From Paracoccus alkenifer (GTDB taxonomy: Bacteria; Pseudomonadota; Alphaproteobacteria; Rhodobacterales; Rhodobacteraceae): 64,000 bases of DNA. Within the stretch, counting starts at the first letter, position 1. The number at the start of each line of letters is the position of its first letter. This document shows positions 38,389 to 47,353 of the stretch, piece by piece. The position numbers were made by a program, and so were the translations under genes. Location of the stretch: assembly GCF_900108405.1 (NCBI RefSeq), contig NZ_FNXG01000006.1, positions 81,637 to 145,636 on the forward strand, written 5' to 3'. The notes under the pieces are model-generated. The model did no database searches and was not told the origin of the DNA. It was given only the letters and a program-made list of their open reading frames with translations.

Positions 38389-39303
38389 CTACAGCCGCCC
38401 TTCCAGCCAACCCGACAGCAGCCATTGCGCGATTGCGCCCTTGCGCGGGGCCTTCAGCACCGGATGCGCGCCCGCCATCATCGCCGCCAGCTCGTCGCGG
38501 GTGACCCACATCGCGGCCTCAAGCTCGACGGGGTCCAGGGTGATCGCCTCGGTCTCTGCCTGACCAACCATCCCCAGCATCAGCGAGGCCGGGAACGGCC
38601 AGGGCTGCGAGGCCGCATAGCGCACATCGCCCACGCGGATGCAGGTTTCCTCGAACACCTCGCGGCGGACGGCGGCCTCGATGGTTTCGCCCGGCTCGAT
38701 AAAGCCGGCCAGGCAGGAATACATCCCCTCGGGCCAGCCATGCGAACGCCCCAGCAGCACCCGGTCATCGCGCGCAATCAGCATGATCACCACCGGGTCG
38801 GTGCGCGGAAAATGCGGGGTGTTGCAGGCGGGGCAGATGCGCTGCCAGCCGGACTGGCGCGGTTCCGAGGGCTGACCGCAGGCCGCGCAAAACCGGTGCG
38901 TCGCGTGCCAGCCCGTCAGGGCGCGGGCGGTAGCGGCCAGCTCTCCATCCACAGGCGACAGCCCCGACATCACCCCGCGCAGCTCGACGAAACGGCCGCC
39001 GGGGATCAAAGGATGCACCTGCTCGGTCGGATCGAAAAACAGCGAGGTTTCCGACAGCGACGCCGGCTCCCACGCGGAAATATCCTGCGCGGCCACCGCC
39101 TGGGCGCCGTCGAAACCCAGCAGCAGCGGCGCGCCTGCGTCCTTCAGCGCCGGATGGTCTGGCGCCAGCCGCACCAGCCGCCCGTCCTCAAGACAGATCT
39201 TGCCGCGCCAGATCGGCAGCACCAGCGCGCCCTTGTGCCACTCCTCGTCGCCGCGCCGGGCCGCCGCCCGGTCCAGCCCGCCGCCCATGAATGCCAGATC
39301 CAT
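38389..39303 (-). CDS. nudC: NAD+/NADH pyrophosphatase NudC
   Basis: 304 residues. An N-terminal domain is followed by a zinc ribbon (CAACGQPSEPRQSGWQRICPAC, two CxxC in outline) and the Nudix box GFIEPGETIEAAVRREVFEE, then the NudC-specific SQPWPFPASLM. It hydrolyses NADH and removes NAD caps from RNA. The Nudix position that is normally Gly (EExG) is Cys here (EETCI). The ATG at 39303 matches relatives that start with MDLAF; upstream in-frame ATGs are possible. Confidence 0.93.
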   Translation of the reverse strand: MDLAFMGGGLDRAAARRGDEEWHKGALVLPIWRGKICLEDGRLVRLAPDHPALKDAGAPLLLGFDGAQAVAAQDISAWEPASLSETSLFFDPTEQVHPLIPGGRFVELRGVMSGLSPVDGELAATARALTGWHATHRFCAACGQPSEPRQSGWQRICPACNTPHFPRTDPVVIMLIARDDRVLLGRSHGWPEGMYSCLAGFIEPGETIEAAVRREVFEETCIRVGDVRYAASQPWPFPASLMLGMVGQAETEAITLDPVELEAAMWVTRDELAAMMAGAHPVLKAPRKGAIAQWLLSGWLEGRL

Positions 39304-39358
39304 CACCGCCCCCATGCTGCCCGGCGCCACGTTGCCCGGCATGGGGCGCAAAGCCAAT

Positions 39359-39381
39359 ATCTTCTGTCCCCAAAATATCCC
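39359..39381 (-). repeat. GGATATTT intergenic motif, copy 2
   Basis: On the minus strand GGGATATTTT is followed by GGGGACAGAAGAT, in the divergent gap between nudC and dnaX. Closest match to copy 3. Confidence 0.55.
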
Positions 39382-39459
39382 CGCCGGAGGCACGCCCCGC
39401 AGGGGCGTTGCCCTTGGCCGCCCCTGCCCCTACATTCGCCGGGTCCAGACGAGGCCAAC

Positions 39460-41238
39460 ATGACCGACACCCCAGCCTATCAGGTGCTCGCCCGGAAATA
39501 CCGGCCCGAGACCTTTGCCGATCTCGTCGGACAGGACGCGATGGTGCGCACGCTGCAAAACGCCTTTGCCGCCGACCGCATCGCGCAGGCTTTCATCATG
39601 ACCGGGATCCGCGGGACGGGTAAGACCACCACCGCGCGGATCATCGCCAAGGGGATGAACTGCATCGGCCCGGACGGCACCGGCGGCCCGACCACCAGCC
39701 CCTGCGGGGTCTGCGAACACTGCGTGGCCATTGCCGAGGGCCGCCATGTCGATGTGCTGGAAATGGACGCCGCATCCAGAACCGGCGTGAACGACATCCG
39801 CGAAATCATTGAATCGGTTCACTATCGCGCGGCCTCGGCCCGCTACAAGATCTATATCGTCGACGAGGTTCACATGCTGTCGACCAGCGCCTTCAACGCG
39901 CTGCTCAAGACGCTTGAGGAACCTCCGCCGCATGTGAAATTCATCTTTGCCACCACGGAAATCCGCAAGGTGCCGGTCACGGTGCTGTCGCGCTGCCAAC
40001 GCTTCGACCTGCGCCGGATCGAGCCCGAGGTGATGATCGCGCTGCTGCGCCGCATCGCCGACGGCGAGGGCGCGCAGATCAGCGATGACGCGCTGGCGCT
40101 GATCACCCGCGCGGCCGAGGGATCCGCCCGCGACGCGACCAGCCTGCTGGATCAGGCGATCAGCCACGGCGCCGGGGAAACCACCGCCCCGCAGGTGCGC
40201 GCCATGCTGGGGCTGGCCGACCGGGGCCGGGTGCTGGACCTGTTCGACATGATCCTGCGCGGTGCCGCGGCCGAGGCGCTTGCCGAGCTGCAATCGCAAT
40301 ATGCCGAGGGCGCCGACCCGCTGGCGGTGCTGCGCGACCTGGCCGAGATCACCCATTGGGTCAGCCTGGTCAAGATCACCCCCGCAGCCGCCGACGATCC
40401 CACCGTCGGCCCCGATGAGCGCGCGCGGGGTCGCGACATGGCCGGGCGCGTGCCGATGCGGGCGCTGACGCGCCTGTGGCAGATGCTGCTCAAGGCGCTG
40501 GAAGAGGTGGCGGCGGCGCCGAACGCCATGATGGCGGCGGAAATGGCGATCATCCGCCTGACCCATGTCGCTGACCTGCCCGACCCCGAGGCGCTGATCC
40601 GCCGCGTGCAGGCCGCCCAGAGCGCCGGCGAATTTGCCCGCCCCACCACCACAGCCCCCACGCACGAGGCCCCCGGCCAGCGCATGGCCGCGCCCCCGGT
40701 GGTGCGGGCGGCGGGTGGGACCGCCGCCGCCATCGCGCTGGCACCCGAACCGCAGCTGGCCGCCGACGCGCTGGCCAACTGGCCCGACTTCGCCTCGGTG
40801 GTCGAGCTGATCCGGCGGATGCGCGACATGGTGCTGCTGACACAGGTCGAGGATCACGTCAGGCTGGTGCGCTATTCCCCCGGCCGCATCGAGTTCCAGC
40901 CCACCCGGGACGCCCCCCGCGATCTGGCGCAGCGGCTGGGCGAACGGCTGCGCGGCTGGACCGGCGGCGCCCGCTGGGCGGTCTCGGTCGTCGATCAGGG
41001 CGGCGGCCCTACCGTCAGCGAAACCCGCGCCACCGAACGCGCTGCCGCCGAGGCCGAGGCGCGGCAGCACCCGGTGGTCGCCGCCATCCTTGCCGCCGCC
41101 CCCGGCGCCCGCATCGCCGCCATCCGGGACGAAACGCCCCCGCCCCCGCCCGAGGATGCGGCCGAGGATCTGCACGGCACCGCCGGCGGCGGGCTGGCCG
41201 CGGTCGAGGAATGGGATCCCTTCGAGGACGAGGAGTAG
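39460..41238 (+). CDS. dnaX: DNA polymerase III subunit gamma/tau
   Basis: 592 residues. The clamp-loader AAA+ ATPase: YQVLARKYRPETFADLVGQ at the N-terminus, Walker A GIRGTGKTT (about 47-55), a zinc knuckle CGVCEHC, Walker B IVDEVHM (with LSTSAFNALLKTLEEPPPHV following), and sensor motif. The C-terminal ~230 residues form the tau-specific tail, Pro/Ala-rich then a beta region. The ATG at 39460 begins MTDTPAYQVLARKY. It heads the conserved dnaX-ybaB-recR set. Confidence 0.97.
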   Translation: MTDTPAYQVLARKYRPETFADLVGQDAMVRTLQNAFAADRIAQAFIMTGIRGTGKTTTARIIAKGMNCIGPDGTGGPTTSPCGVCEHCVAIAEGRHVDVLEMDAASRTGVNDIREIIESVHYRAASARYKIYIVDEVHMLSTSAFNALLKTLEEPPPHVKFIFATTEIRKVPVTVLSRCQRFDLRRIEPEVMIALLRRIADGEGAQISDDALALITRAAEGSARDATSLLDQAISHGAGETTAPQVRAMLGLADRGRVLDLFDMILRGAAAEALAELQSQYAEGADPLAVLRDLAEITHWVSLVKITPAAADDPTVGPDERARGRDMAGRVPMRALTRLWQMLLKALEEVAAAPNAMMAAEMAIIRLTHVADLPDPEALIRRVQAAQSAGEFARPTTTAPTHEAPGQRMAAPPVVRAAGGTAAAIALAPEPQLAADALANWPDFASVVELIRRMRDMVLLTQVEDHVRLVRYSPGRIEFQPTRDAPRDLAQRLGERLRGWTGGARWAVSVVDQGGGPTVSETRATERAAAEAEARQHPVVAAILAAAPGARIAAIRDETPPPPPEDAAEDLHGTAGGGLAAVEEWDPFEDEE

Positions 41239-41242
41239 CAGG

Positions 41243-41587
41243 ATGAAAAACCCCTTTGCCGGGATCGGCGATCTGGGCAAGATGATGACCGCCGCCCGCG
41301 AGATGCAGGGCAAGGTGGACGAGTTCCAGAAGACCCTCGAAACCCTGACCGTGGTCGGCGAATCCGGCGCCGGGCTGGTCCGCGTCACCGCCAACGCCAA
41401 GGGCGAATTGCAGGCTCTGGACATCGACCCCTCGATCTTTGTCCCGTCGGAAAAACAGGTGGTCGAGGATCTGATCCTGGCCGCGATCAGGGATGCGCAG
41501 GACAAGGCCATGGCCCGCGCGCAGGCCGAAGGCCAGCGGCTGGCGGGCGACATGGGCCTGCCGCCGGGCATGAAGCTGCCGTTCTAG
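41243..41587 (+). CDS. YbaB/EbfC nucleoid-associated protein
   Basis: 114 residues. [52 protein letters not shown] in outline is the YbaB core of tweezer-like DNA-binding dimers. Starts 4 bases after the dnaX stop and its TAG overlaps the GTG of recR, so the three genes are cotranscribed. It probably contributes to nucleoid organisation near repair genes. Confidence 0.95.
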   Translation: MKNPFAGIGDLGKMMTAAREMQGKVDEFQKTLETLTVVGESGAGLVRVTANAKGELQALDIDPSIFVPSEKQVVEDLILAAIRDAQDKAMARAQAEGQRLAGDMGLPPGMKLPF

Positions 41588-42186
41588 TGGCCGAGGGCAG
41601 CGACGACATCCAGGCGCTGATCGGGCAGTTCGCGCGGCTGCCGGGGCTGGGGCCGCGTTCGGCCCGCCGCGTGGTGCTGTCGCTGATCCGGCGGCGCACC
41701 GGGCAGATGGCGCAGCTGGCGGCACTGATGGCCAGCGTGGCCGAGCATTCCCGCGAATGCGCCCGCTGCGGCAATATCGGCGAATCCGAGCTTTGCGCGA
41801 TCTGCGCCGACCCCGCCCGCGCCAATGGCGAATTGTGCGTGGTCGAGGACGTGGCCGACCTGTGGGCGCTGGAACGCGGCCGCGCCTATCGCGGGCGCTA
41901 TCACGTTCTGGGCGGCACGCTGTCGGCGCTGGACGAGATCGGCCCTGATGAGCTGGGCATCCCGCAACTGCTGGCCCGAGTGGGCGACGAGGGCATCACC
42001 GAGGTGATCCTTGCCCTGAACGCCACGGTCGAGGGCCAGACCACCGCGCATTATCTGGCCGAGGCCCTTGAAAACACCGGCATCCGGGTCACACGACTGG
42101 CGCAGGGCGTCCCCATCGGCGGAGAGCTGGATTACCTTGACGACGGCACCATCAGCGCCGCGCTGCGCGCAAGGCGGCAGCTATGA
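41587..42186 (+). CDS. recR: recombination protein RecR
   Basis: 199 residues. Helix-hairpin-helix [17 protein letters not shown], a four-Cys zinc finger [18 protein letters not shown], and a Toprim domain starting [15 protein letters not shown]. Acts with RecF and RecO in loading RecA on gapped DNA. The GTG start at 41587 overlaps the preceding stop by one base. The last four bases overlap the thioesterase gene. Confidence 0.97.
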   Translation: MAEGSDDIQALIGQFARLPGLGPRSARRVVLSLIRRRTGQMAQLAALMASVAEHSRECARCGNIGESELCAICADPARANGELCVVEDVADLWALERGRAYRGRYHVLGGTLSALDEIGPDELGIPQLLARVGDEGITEVILALNATVEGQTTAHYLAEALENTGIRVTRLAQGVPIGGELDYLDDGTISAALRARRQL

Positions 42187-42683
42187 GCACCGCCCCCTTC
42201 ACCTCGCCCACGATGGAGGTGCTTGCCGAGTGGACCGATTACAACGGCCATCTCAACATGGCGTGGTATCATGTGCTGTTCGACCGCGCGATCGAAACGG
42301 CGCTTGAACCCTTGGGGATGGGCGCGCAGGTGGCGGCGGAAACCGGGGCGTCGTATTTCACCGTGCAGGCGCAGATCCATTACCTGCGCGAATTGCATGC
42401 GGGCGACCGCGTGGCGGTGGACACGCAGCTGATCGCCCATGACGACAAGCGGCTGCATTACGTCCAGACGCTGCGGCGGCTGTCGGACGGGGTGGTGGCG
42501 GCGGTCACGGAAAACCTGGTGGTGCATGTCGATCTGGCGACCCGCCGCGCCGCGCCCTTTGCGCCGGCGCTGCGCGAGCGGCTGGCGGCGGCGGTGGCCG
42601 CCCATGCCTCGCTGCCACTGCCGAAACAGGTCGGGCGCAAGGTCGGGCTGCGCCGCGGACCGCCCCCCGCAGCCGAGCACTGA
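42183..42683 (+). CDS. hotdog-fold thioesterase family protein
   Basis: 166 residues. [24 protein letters not shown] has the 4HBT-type catalytic motif (the Asp/Asn-Gly-His-hotdog helix), with [25 protein letters not shown] in the next strands. It resembles the thioesterases fused to or near carnitine/betaine catabolic enzymes, acting on acyl-CoA. Overlaps recR by ATGA. Substrate unknown; its link to the recR operon looks only transcriptional. Confidence 0.88.
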   Translation: MSTAPFTSPTMEVLAEWTDYNGHLNMAWYHVLFDRAIETALEPLGMGAQVAAETGASYFTVQAQIHYLRELHAGDRVAVDTQLIAHDDKRLHYVQTLRRLSDGVVAAVTENLVVHVDLATRRAAPFAPALRERLAAAVAAHASLPLPKQVGRKVGLRRGPPPAAEH

Positions 42684-42722
42684 CCCGCGACAGGAACCGG
42701 CCGGGTCTCGCCTGGCGCCAGT

Positions 42723-42755
42723 AAAAAAGGGGCGCGCGGGTTTCCCCGCCGCCCC
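42723..42755 (-). terminator. rho-independent terminator of hsp20
   Basis: On the minus strand a GC-rich stem (GGGGCG.../...CGCCCC with inner GCGGG/CCCGC) is followed by six T. It lies 36 bases after the hsp20 stop and between convergent genes, so it may serve both. Confidence 0.85.
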
Positions 42756-42790
42756 CGCTATTCGCGTCCTGTCCTTCGCTCTCGCCCGGA

Positions 42791-43261
42791 TCAGGCGTCC
42801 AGCTTGCGCTGTGCGTCGGCCTCGACCGTCTGCGGCGCGGTTTTCGCGATCTCGATCCGGCGCGGCTTCAGCGCCTCGGGGATCTCGCGCACCAGTTCGA
42901 TATGCAGCATCCCGTTGACGTGGCTGGCGCCGGTGACGCGAACGTGGTCGGCCAGCGCGAATTTGCGCTCGAACGCGCGGGTGGCGATGCCGCGGTGCAG
43001 ATAGGTCTTGCCCTCGTCCTCTTCGGCCTTGCGGGCCGAGACGATCACCGCGCCTTCCTTCATCTCGACCGACAGGTCGTCGGCGGAAAACCCGGCGACG
43101 GCGATCGAGATGCGATAGGCATTCTCGCCGGTCTTTTCGATGTTGTAGGGCGGATAGGTGGTCGCGGAAATATCCGAGGACAGCGCCCGGTCCATCAGGT
43201 CGGCAATGCGGTCAAAGCCGATCGAGGCCCGGTAAAGCGGGGTCAGGTCCATGTTACGCAT
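42791..43261 (-). CDS. Hsp20/IbpA-type small heat-shock protein
   Basis: About 156 residues. Alpha-crystallin domain: YPPYNIEKTGENAYRISIAVAGFSADDLSVEMKEG in outline, ending in LADHVRVTGASHVNGMLHIELVREIPEALKPRRIEI in outline, with the IxI-like IEI near the C-terminus. It holds unfolding proteins during heat stress. I prefer the ATG at 43261 (AAGGA with good spacing); one three codons earlier is possible. No RpoH promoter or ROSE thermometer is convincing upstream. Confidence 0.95.
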   Translation of the reverse strand: MRNMDLTPLYRASIGFDRIADLMDRALSSDISATTYPPYNIEKTGENAYRISIAVAGFSADDLSVEMKEGAVIVSARKAEEDEGKTYLHRGIATRAFERKFALADHVRVTGASHVNGMLHIELVREIPEALKPRRIEIAKTAPQTVEADAQRKLDA

Positions 43262-43380
43262 ATGTCGCATCCTTTGCAGCGATGAGAGTCGTCATGCCCC
43301 CCGAAACCGGGCGGGCGATCTTGCGCCGGCGCCCATCGGGCCGTCCGGCTGCAAGGAATCTGGGGACGAAAACCAAGGCT

Positions 43381-43833
43381 TCAAGGGGCGGCGCAGTCGC
43401 TTTTACGCCAGATCGCCGGGTCGGCCAGTTCGATGGAATTCCCCGCCGGATCGCGGAAATAGATCGAGCGCCCGCCCTGCGGCCAGTGGAAATCGGCCTC
43501 GATCCCGATGCCGTGGCGTTCCAGATGCACGCGCCAGCGGTCCAGCGTGTCAGGCGCGACGGCAAGGCAGGCATGCCCCGGGCCGCTGGCCCCATGCGGC
43601 GGCACCGGCAGGCGCGCGTCCGGCCGGGGCGGGGTTGCGGTGGCGGTGGGGTCGAACACCAGCAGCACCTGCGGGCGGGGGGTGTCACCGGTGCGAAAAA
43701 ACACATGGCGGCCGGGAACGCGGGTGATCAGTTCCAGCCCGATCACCCGGGTCCAGAAATCGCAGGCGGCATCCAGATCCCGGGCGTAAAGCGCGGTTTC
43801 CAGCGTGCCGAGCAGGGGCGGAGGCGTGGTCAT
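43381..43833 (-). CDS. VOC-family (glyoxalase/bleomycin resistance) protein
   Basis: 150 residues. LETALYARDLDAACDFWTRVIGLELI (first beta-alpha-beta-beta-beta unit) and GHACLAVAPDTLDRWRVHLERHGI plus IYFRDPAGNSIELADPAIW (second unit) fit the VOC fold; metal ligands His/Glu are placed as in fosfomycin-resistance- or glyoxalase-like members. GAGGATCCG precedes the ATG. Substrate unknown. Confidence 0.9.
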   Translation of the reverse strand: MTTPPPLLGTLETALYARDLDAACDFWTRVIGLELITRVPGRHVFFRTGDTPRPQVLLVFDPTATATPPRPDARLPVPPHGASGPGHACLAVAPDTLDRWRVHLERHGIGIEADFHWPQGGRSIYFRDPAGNSIELADPAIWRKSDCAAP

Positions 43834-43944
43834 CGGATCCTCGGGGCGCGGCAGGGGGCAACGGTTCAACGCCGCTGCCCCCTGTTGCGGTCCCTTGCGG
43901 CGGAAAACCGCGCGGCGCGGCCGCGGGCAGGCGTGGGAAAGGCG

Positions 43945-44181
43945 TCAGCCGGCGGCGATCATCCGCGCGATCTGGTCCTTGAGCACCATGCGCTGCTTGC
44001 GCAGCTGGGTCTCGGCCGCGCCGGACATCGGGGTGTGCAGCGATTCCGCGGCCGCCACCTGATCGTTGATCTCGTCATATTCCACAAGCAGCCGGGCAAA
44101 GCGGTTGTCCGACAGTTTCAGCTGGTGGATACGTTCGGAATCTCCGGGAAATTCCTCGTGAATTGCGTGGGGTGCGGCCAT
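43945..44181 (-). CDS. YdcH-like DUF465 protein
   Basis: 78 residues, two helices: EEFPGDSERIHQLKLSDNRFARLLVEYDEINDQVAAAE in outline and RKQRMVLKDQIARMIA. This is the DUF465 pattern, short coiled-coil proteins of unknown function found throughout alphaproteobacteria. The ATG at 44181 is the family start. Expressed singly here. Confidence 0.9.
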   Translation of the reverse strand: MAAPHAIHEEFPGDSERIHQLKLSDNRFARLLVEYDEINDQVAAAESLHTPMSGAAETQLRKQRMVLKDQIARMIAAG

Positions 44182-44301
44182 GGCGATCCTCGTTGCATCA
44201 TTGCCTTGCCGAGGTAGTGGCTGCCCACCGCTCTGGCAACCGCGGCGGCGGGCGTCTATCGTCGCACTCGCCCCAGACACGCGCCGCCCGGACCCACGAC
44301 A

Positions 44302-45018
44302 TTGCCCAGCCACCTGCACTCGATCCTGTCCCAGTCGCTGACATCGCTTGACCTTTTCGGGCTGGCTTTGCTGGCCGTGGCGTGGTTCGGGACCGCGCGG
44401 ATCGTCGAACATCCGCCCGCGCGCCTGCCCTCGGTTTCGGTGCTGATGAAGACCTATCGCCGCGACTGGATGCGGCAATTCGTCCACCGCGATCCGCGCA
44501 TCTTCGACGGCAACATCCTGAGCACCCTGCGCGAGGGCACCGCGTTTTTCGCCTCGGCCTGCATGATCGCCATCGGCGGCGGGCTGGCGCTGCTGGGCAA
44601 CACCGACCCGCTGGCGGGAATCGCGCGCGAACTGGACGCGACCGCGATCCCGACCCTGCTGTGGAAGCTCAAGCTGCTGCTGGGGCTGTTGTTTCTGGCC
44701 AACGGGTTCCTGAAATTCGTCTGGGCGCACCGGCTGTTCGGCTATTGCGCGGTGATGATGGCGGCGGTTCCCATCGACCCCACCCTGCCCGAGACCGAGG
44801 CCCGCGCCCTTGCCGCCGCCCGGGTCAACATCCAGGCGGCGCATAATTTCAACATCGGGCTGCGGGCGGTGTATTTCGCGCTTGCGGCGCTGTGCTGGCT
44901 GCTGGGGCCGTGGGGGCTGATCGCGGGCACGGCGGCGGTCACCGCGCTGACGCTGCGACGCGAATTCGCCTCGCATTCGCGCCGCGCGGTTCTTGACGAT
45001 CTGGGGCATCGGGGCTGA
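44302..45018 (+). CDS. DUF599 membrane protein
   Basis: 238 residues with four membrane segments (about 15-32, 80-100, 115-140, 185-225). LMKTYRRDWM near residue 50 and NILSTLREGTAFFASACMIAIGGGLALLG are recognisable DUF599 segments. It starts at TTG (44302), with ATG absent nearby; the start is therefore uncertain. Integral inner membrane, function unknown. The 3' part overlaps no other gene. Confidence 0.88.
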   Translation: MPSHLHSILSQSLTSLDLFGLALLAVAWFGTARIVEHPPARLPSVSVLMKTYRRDWMRQFVHRDPRIFDGNILSTLREGTAFFASACMIAIGGGLALLGNTDPLAGIARELDATAIPTLLWKLKLLLGLLFLANGFLKFVWAHRLFGYCAVMMAAVPIDPTLPETEARALAAARVNIQAAHNFNIGLRAVYFALAALCWLLGPWGLIAGTAAVTALTLRREFASHSRRAVLDDLGHRG

Positions 45019-45058
45019 GGTCCGACCCCTGCCCCTGCCCTTGCGGTCGCCCCTGCCC

Positions 45059-45838
45059 CTACAGCTGCCAGCGCGGCTTGCGCTTGTCGAAAAAGGCGGC
45101 GATGCCTTCGGGGGCCTCGTCGCCCTCCCACACGGAAATCAGCGCCTCGATGGACAGCTCGATCGCGGCCGGGTCGATGCGCGGCCCCAGCGCACGGGTC
45201 AGGCGCTTGGCGGCGGCGACGGCGCCGGGGGCGGTGGCCAGATAGGGGGCGATCTCGTCCTCGACGGCGGCGTCCAGATCCTCGGGGTCGACGGCATAGG
45301 CCAGCAGGTTCAGCGTTTCGGCCTCGGCCGCGTCAAAGATGCGCGCCGACATGAAGACCCGGCGGGCGCGATCCTCGCCCATGCGGGCGACGACATAGGG
45401 GCCGATGGTGGCGGGGATCAGCCCCAGCCGCGTCTCGGTCAGGCCGAATTTCGCACCGCGCGCGCCCACCGCCACGTCGCAGACCGACATCATCCCGACG
45501 CCGCCGCCAAAGGCGTTGCCGTGGATGCGGCCGATCAACGGCTTGGGCAGCTCGTTCAGCGCGTTCAGCATCAGGGCCAGCGCCCGCGCGCCCGCGCGCC
45601 GCGTGTCGGCATCGGCCGCCATCTGCTGCTGCATCCAGCCCAGATCGCCGCCGGCGCAAAAGCTTTTGCCCATCGCCGCCAGCACCACCGCACGGACCGA
45701 GGCATCCGCGCCAAGCTGCGCCGCCGCCTTGGTCAGTTCCTCGATCATCTGCGCCGACAGCGCGTTATGCTTGTCGGGGCGGGCCAGCCACAGGGTGGCG
45801 ACGCCGCGGGCGTCGGTTTCGATCCGAAGGGTTTCCAT
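45059..45838 (-). CDS. liuC: enoyl-CoA hydratase family, probable methylglutaconyl-CoA hydratase
   Basis: 259 residues of the crotonase fold: KSFCAGGDLGWM (oxyanion loop and CoA-binding), GNAFGGGVGMMSVCDVAV and AKFGLTETRLGLIPATIGP. Its place after HMG-CoA lyase and methylcrotonyl-CoA carboxylase genes on the same strand makes hydration of 3-methylglutaconyl-CoA, the fourth step of leucine catabolism, the most likely role; the family itself is broader. Confidence 0.88.
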   Translation of the reverse strand: METLRIETDARGVATLWLARPDKHNALSAQMIEELTKAAAQLGADASVRAVVLAAMGKSFCAGGDLGWMQQQMAADADTRRAGARALALMLNALNELPKPLIGRIHGNAFGGGVGMMSVCDVAVGARGAKFGLTETRLGLIPATIGPYVVARMGEDRARRVFMSARIFDAAEAETLNLLAYAVDPEDLDAAVEDEIAPYLATAPGAVAAAKRLTRALGPRIDPAAIELSIEALISVWEGDEAPEGIAAFFDKRKPRWQL

Positions 45839-45861
45839 CGCTGCGTCCCTTTCCGGCGGCC

Positions 45862-46710
45862 TCAGCCGCGCATTCCCCGCGCCATCACGGCGGCCTGTTC
45901 CAGCAACTCCATGTCCAGCCCGGTGTCGAAACCGCGCGAGGCCAGATGCGCCGCGACCTTTTCGGTGGCCACGTTTCCGGCGGCGCCCGGCGCATAGGGG
46001 CAGCCCCCCAGCCCGCCCACGGCGGCGTCGAACACCCGCAGCCCGCGCTCGATGCTGACGTCGATGTTCAGCAGCGCGCGGCCGTCGGTGTCGTGATAAT
46101 GCCCGGCCAGGCGATCCGCCGGCATCTCGTTCAGGACCGCGGCCAGCATGGCGTCGATGGCCTCGGGGGTGGCACGGCCCAGCGTGTCGCTGGGCACGAT
46201 CTCGTGGCAGCCCAGATCGCGCAGCGCCGCCACCACGCGGGCGACATTGCCGGGCGGGGTCGGCCCGTCATAGGGGCAATCGGTCACCACGCTGACATAG
46301 CCGCGCACGGAGATCCCGTCCTCGCGCGCCGCCTGCATGATCGGCACCATGCGTTCCAGGCTTTCGTCGATGGTGCAGTTGATATTGGCGCGCGAGAACC
46401 CCTCGGAGGCCGAGGCGAACACCCCTACCTCGTCGGCGCGGGCGGCGCGGGCGGCCTGATAGCCGCGCAGGTTCGGGGTCAGCACCTCGTAGCGCACGCC
46501 GGGGGGGCGGGTGATGCCGGCCATCACTTCGGCCGCGTCGGCCATCTGCGGCACCCATTTCGGCGAAACAAAGCTGGTGGCCTCGACCCGCCGGAACCCC
46601 GCGCACGACAGCAGGTCGATCAGTGCGATCTTTTCCGCAGTCGGGATCAGGCGCTTTTCATTCTGCAACCCGTCGCGCGGGCCAACTTCGAAGATTTCAA
46701 TATCAGGCAT
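45862..46710 (-). CDS. liuE: hydroxymethylglutaryl-CoA lyase
   Basis: 282 residues. TIM-barrel lyase: VGPRDGLQNEKRLIPTAEKI at the N-terminus (catalytic Arg/Asp region), metal-binding residues in AGHYHDTDGRALLN, and the signature GLGGCPYAPGAAGNVATE (catalytic Cys). Splits HMG-CoA to acetyl-CoA and acetoacetate, the last step of leucine degradation. The start overlaps the end of the GST gene by 8 bases. Confidence 0.95.
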   Translation of the reverse strand: MPDIEIFEVGPRDGLQNEKRLIPTAEKIALIDLLSCAGFRRVEATSFVSPKWVPQMADAAEVMAGITRPPGVRYEVLTPNLRGYQAARAARADEVGVFASASEGFSRANINCTIDESLERMVPIMQAAREDGISVRGYVSVVTDCPYDGPTPPGNVARVVAALRDLGCHEIVPSDTLGRATPEAIDAMLAAVLNEMPADRLAGHYHDTDGRALLNIDVSIERGLRVFDAAVGGLGGCPYAPGAAGNVATEKVAAHLASRGFDTGLDMELLEQAAVMARGMRG

Positions 46711-47353
46711 CTGGAATCTCGTAGAAATCCTTGTCGAACAGATCGCCCCCCTCGCGGTCGAGCGCGCGGGCGCAGGCGGGGCGGGCGCGCATCCGGTCCC
46801 ACCACGCCATGATCGCCGGATAGTCGGCGGCGGGCAGGAAATGGGTCATCGCGCGGACATTGAAGCCGAACATGCAGTCGGCGGCCGAAAACCCGCTGTC
46901 GAGGATATGCTCGCGCCCGGTCAGCCGCGTTTCAAGCGCCCGGGCGGTAAAGGCCAGCCGCTTGGTCTCGATCTTCATCGTCACGATCGAACGCGCGGAT
47001 TCGGGCCGGATCACCACATGCTGGATATTGAGGTTCTGGATGAACGCAGCCTGGGTTTCGGCGAAATGCAGCCATTCAAGGAAAGAGGCGCGTTCCCCGT
47101 CGCCCGGTTTCGGGGCCAGCCGCCCTTCGCGTTCGGTCAGCAGCTCGACGATGGCGCCGGATTCGAACACCGTGGTGCCGTCGATATCCAGCGCCGGGAT
47201 CTTGCCGGCGGGCGAGCGCGACAGGAAATCCGGCCGGCGCAGGTCGCCCAGCTGGTATTCGGTCAGCTCATAGGGCAGGCCCAGTTCTTCCAGCAGCCAT
47301 GCCACGCGAAAGCTGCGGGCGCCGGGGATGTGGTGCAGGTGAATCGCGCTCAT
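46703..47353 (-). CDS. glutathione S-transferase family protein
   Basis: 216 residues. Thioredoxin-like N-terminal domain (IHLHHIPGARSFRVAWLLEELGLPYEL; KIPALDIDGTTVFESGAIVELL with the GSH-binding Glu-Ser), then an all-helical C-terminal domain with SAADCMFGF. It sits between mccA and HMG-CoA lyase, coupled by ATGA on one side and overlap on the other. A role in leucine catabolism is not obvious; it may be a detoxifying passenger. Confidence 0.93.
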   Translation of the reverse strand: MSAIHLHHIPGARSFRVAWLLEELGLPYELTEYQLGDLRRPDFLSRSPAGKIPALDIDGTTVFESGAIVELLTEREGRLAPKPGDGERASFLEWLHFAETQAAFIQNLNIQHVVIRPESARSIVTMKIETKRLAFTARALETRLTGREHILDSGFSAADCMFGFNVRAMTHFLPAADYPAIMAWWDRMRARPACARALDREGGDLFDKDFYEIPDA

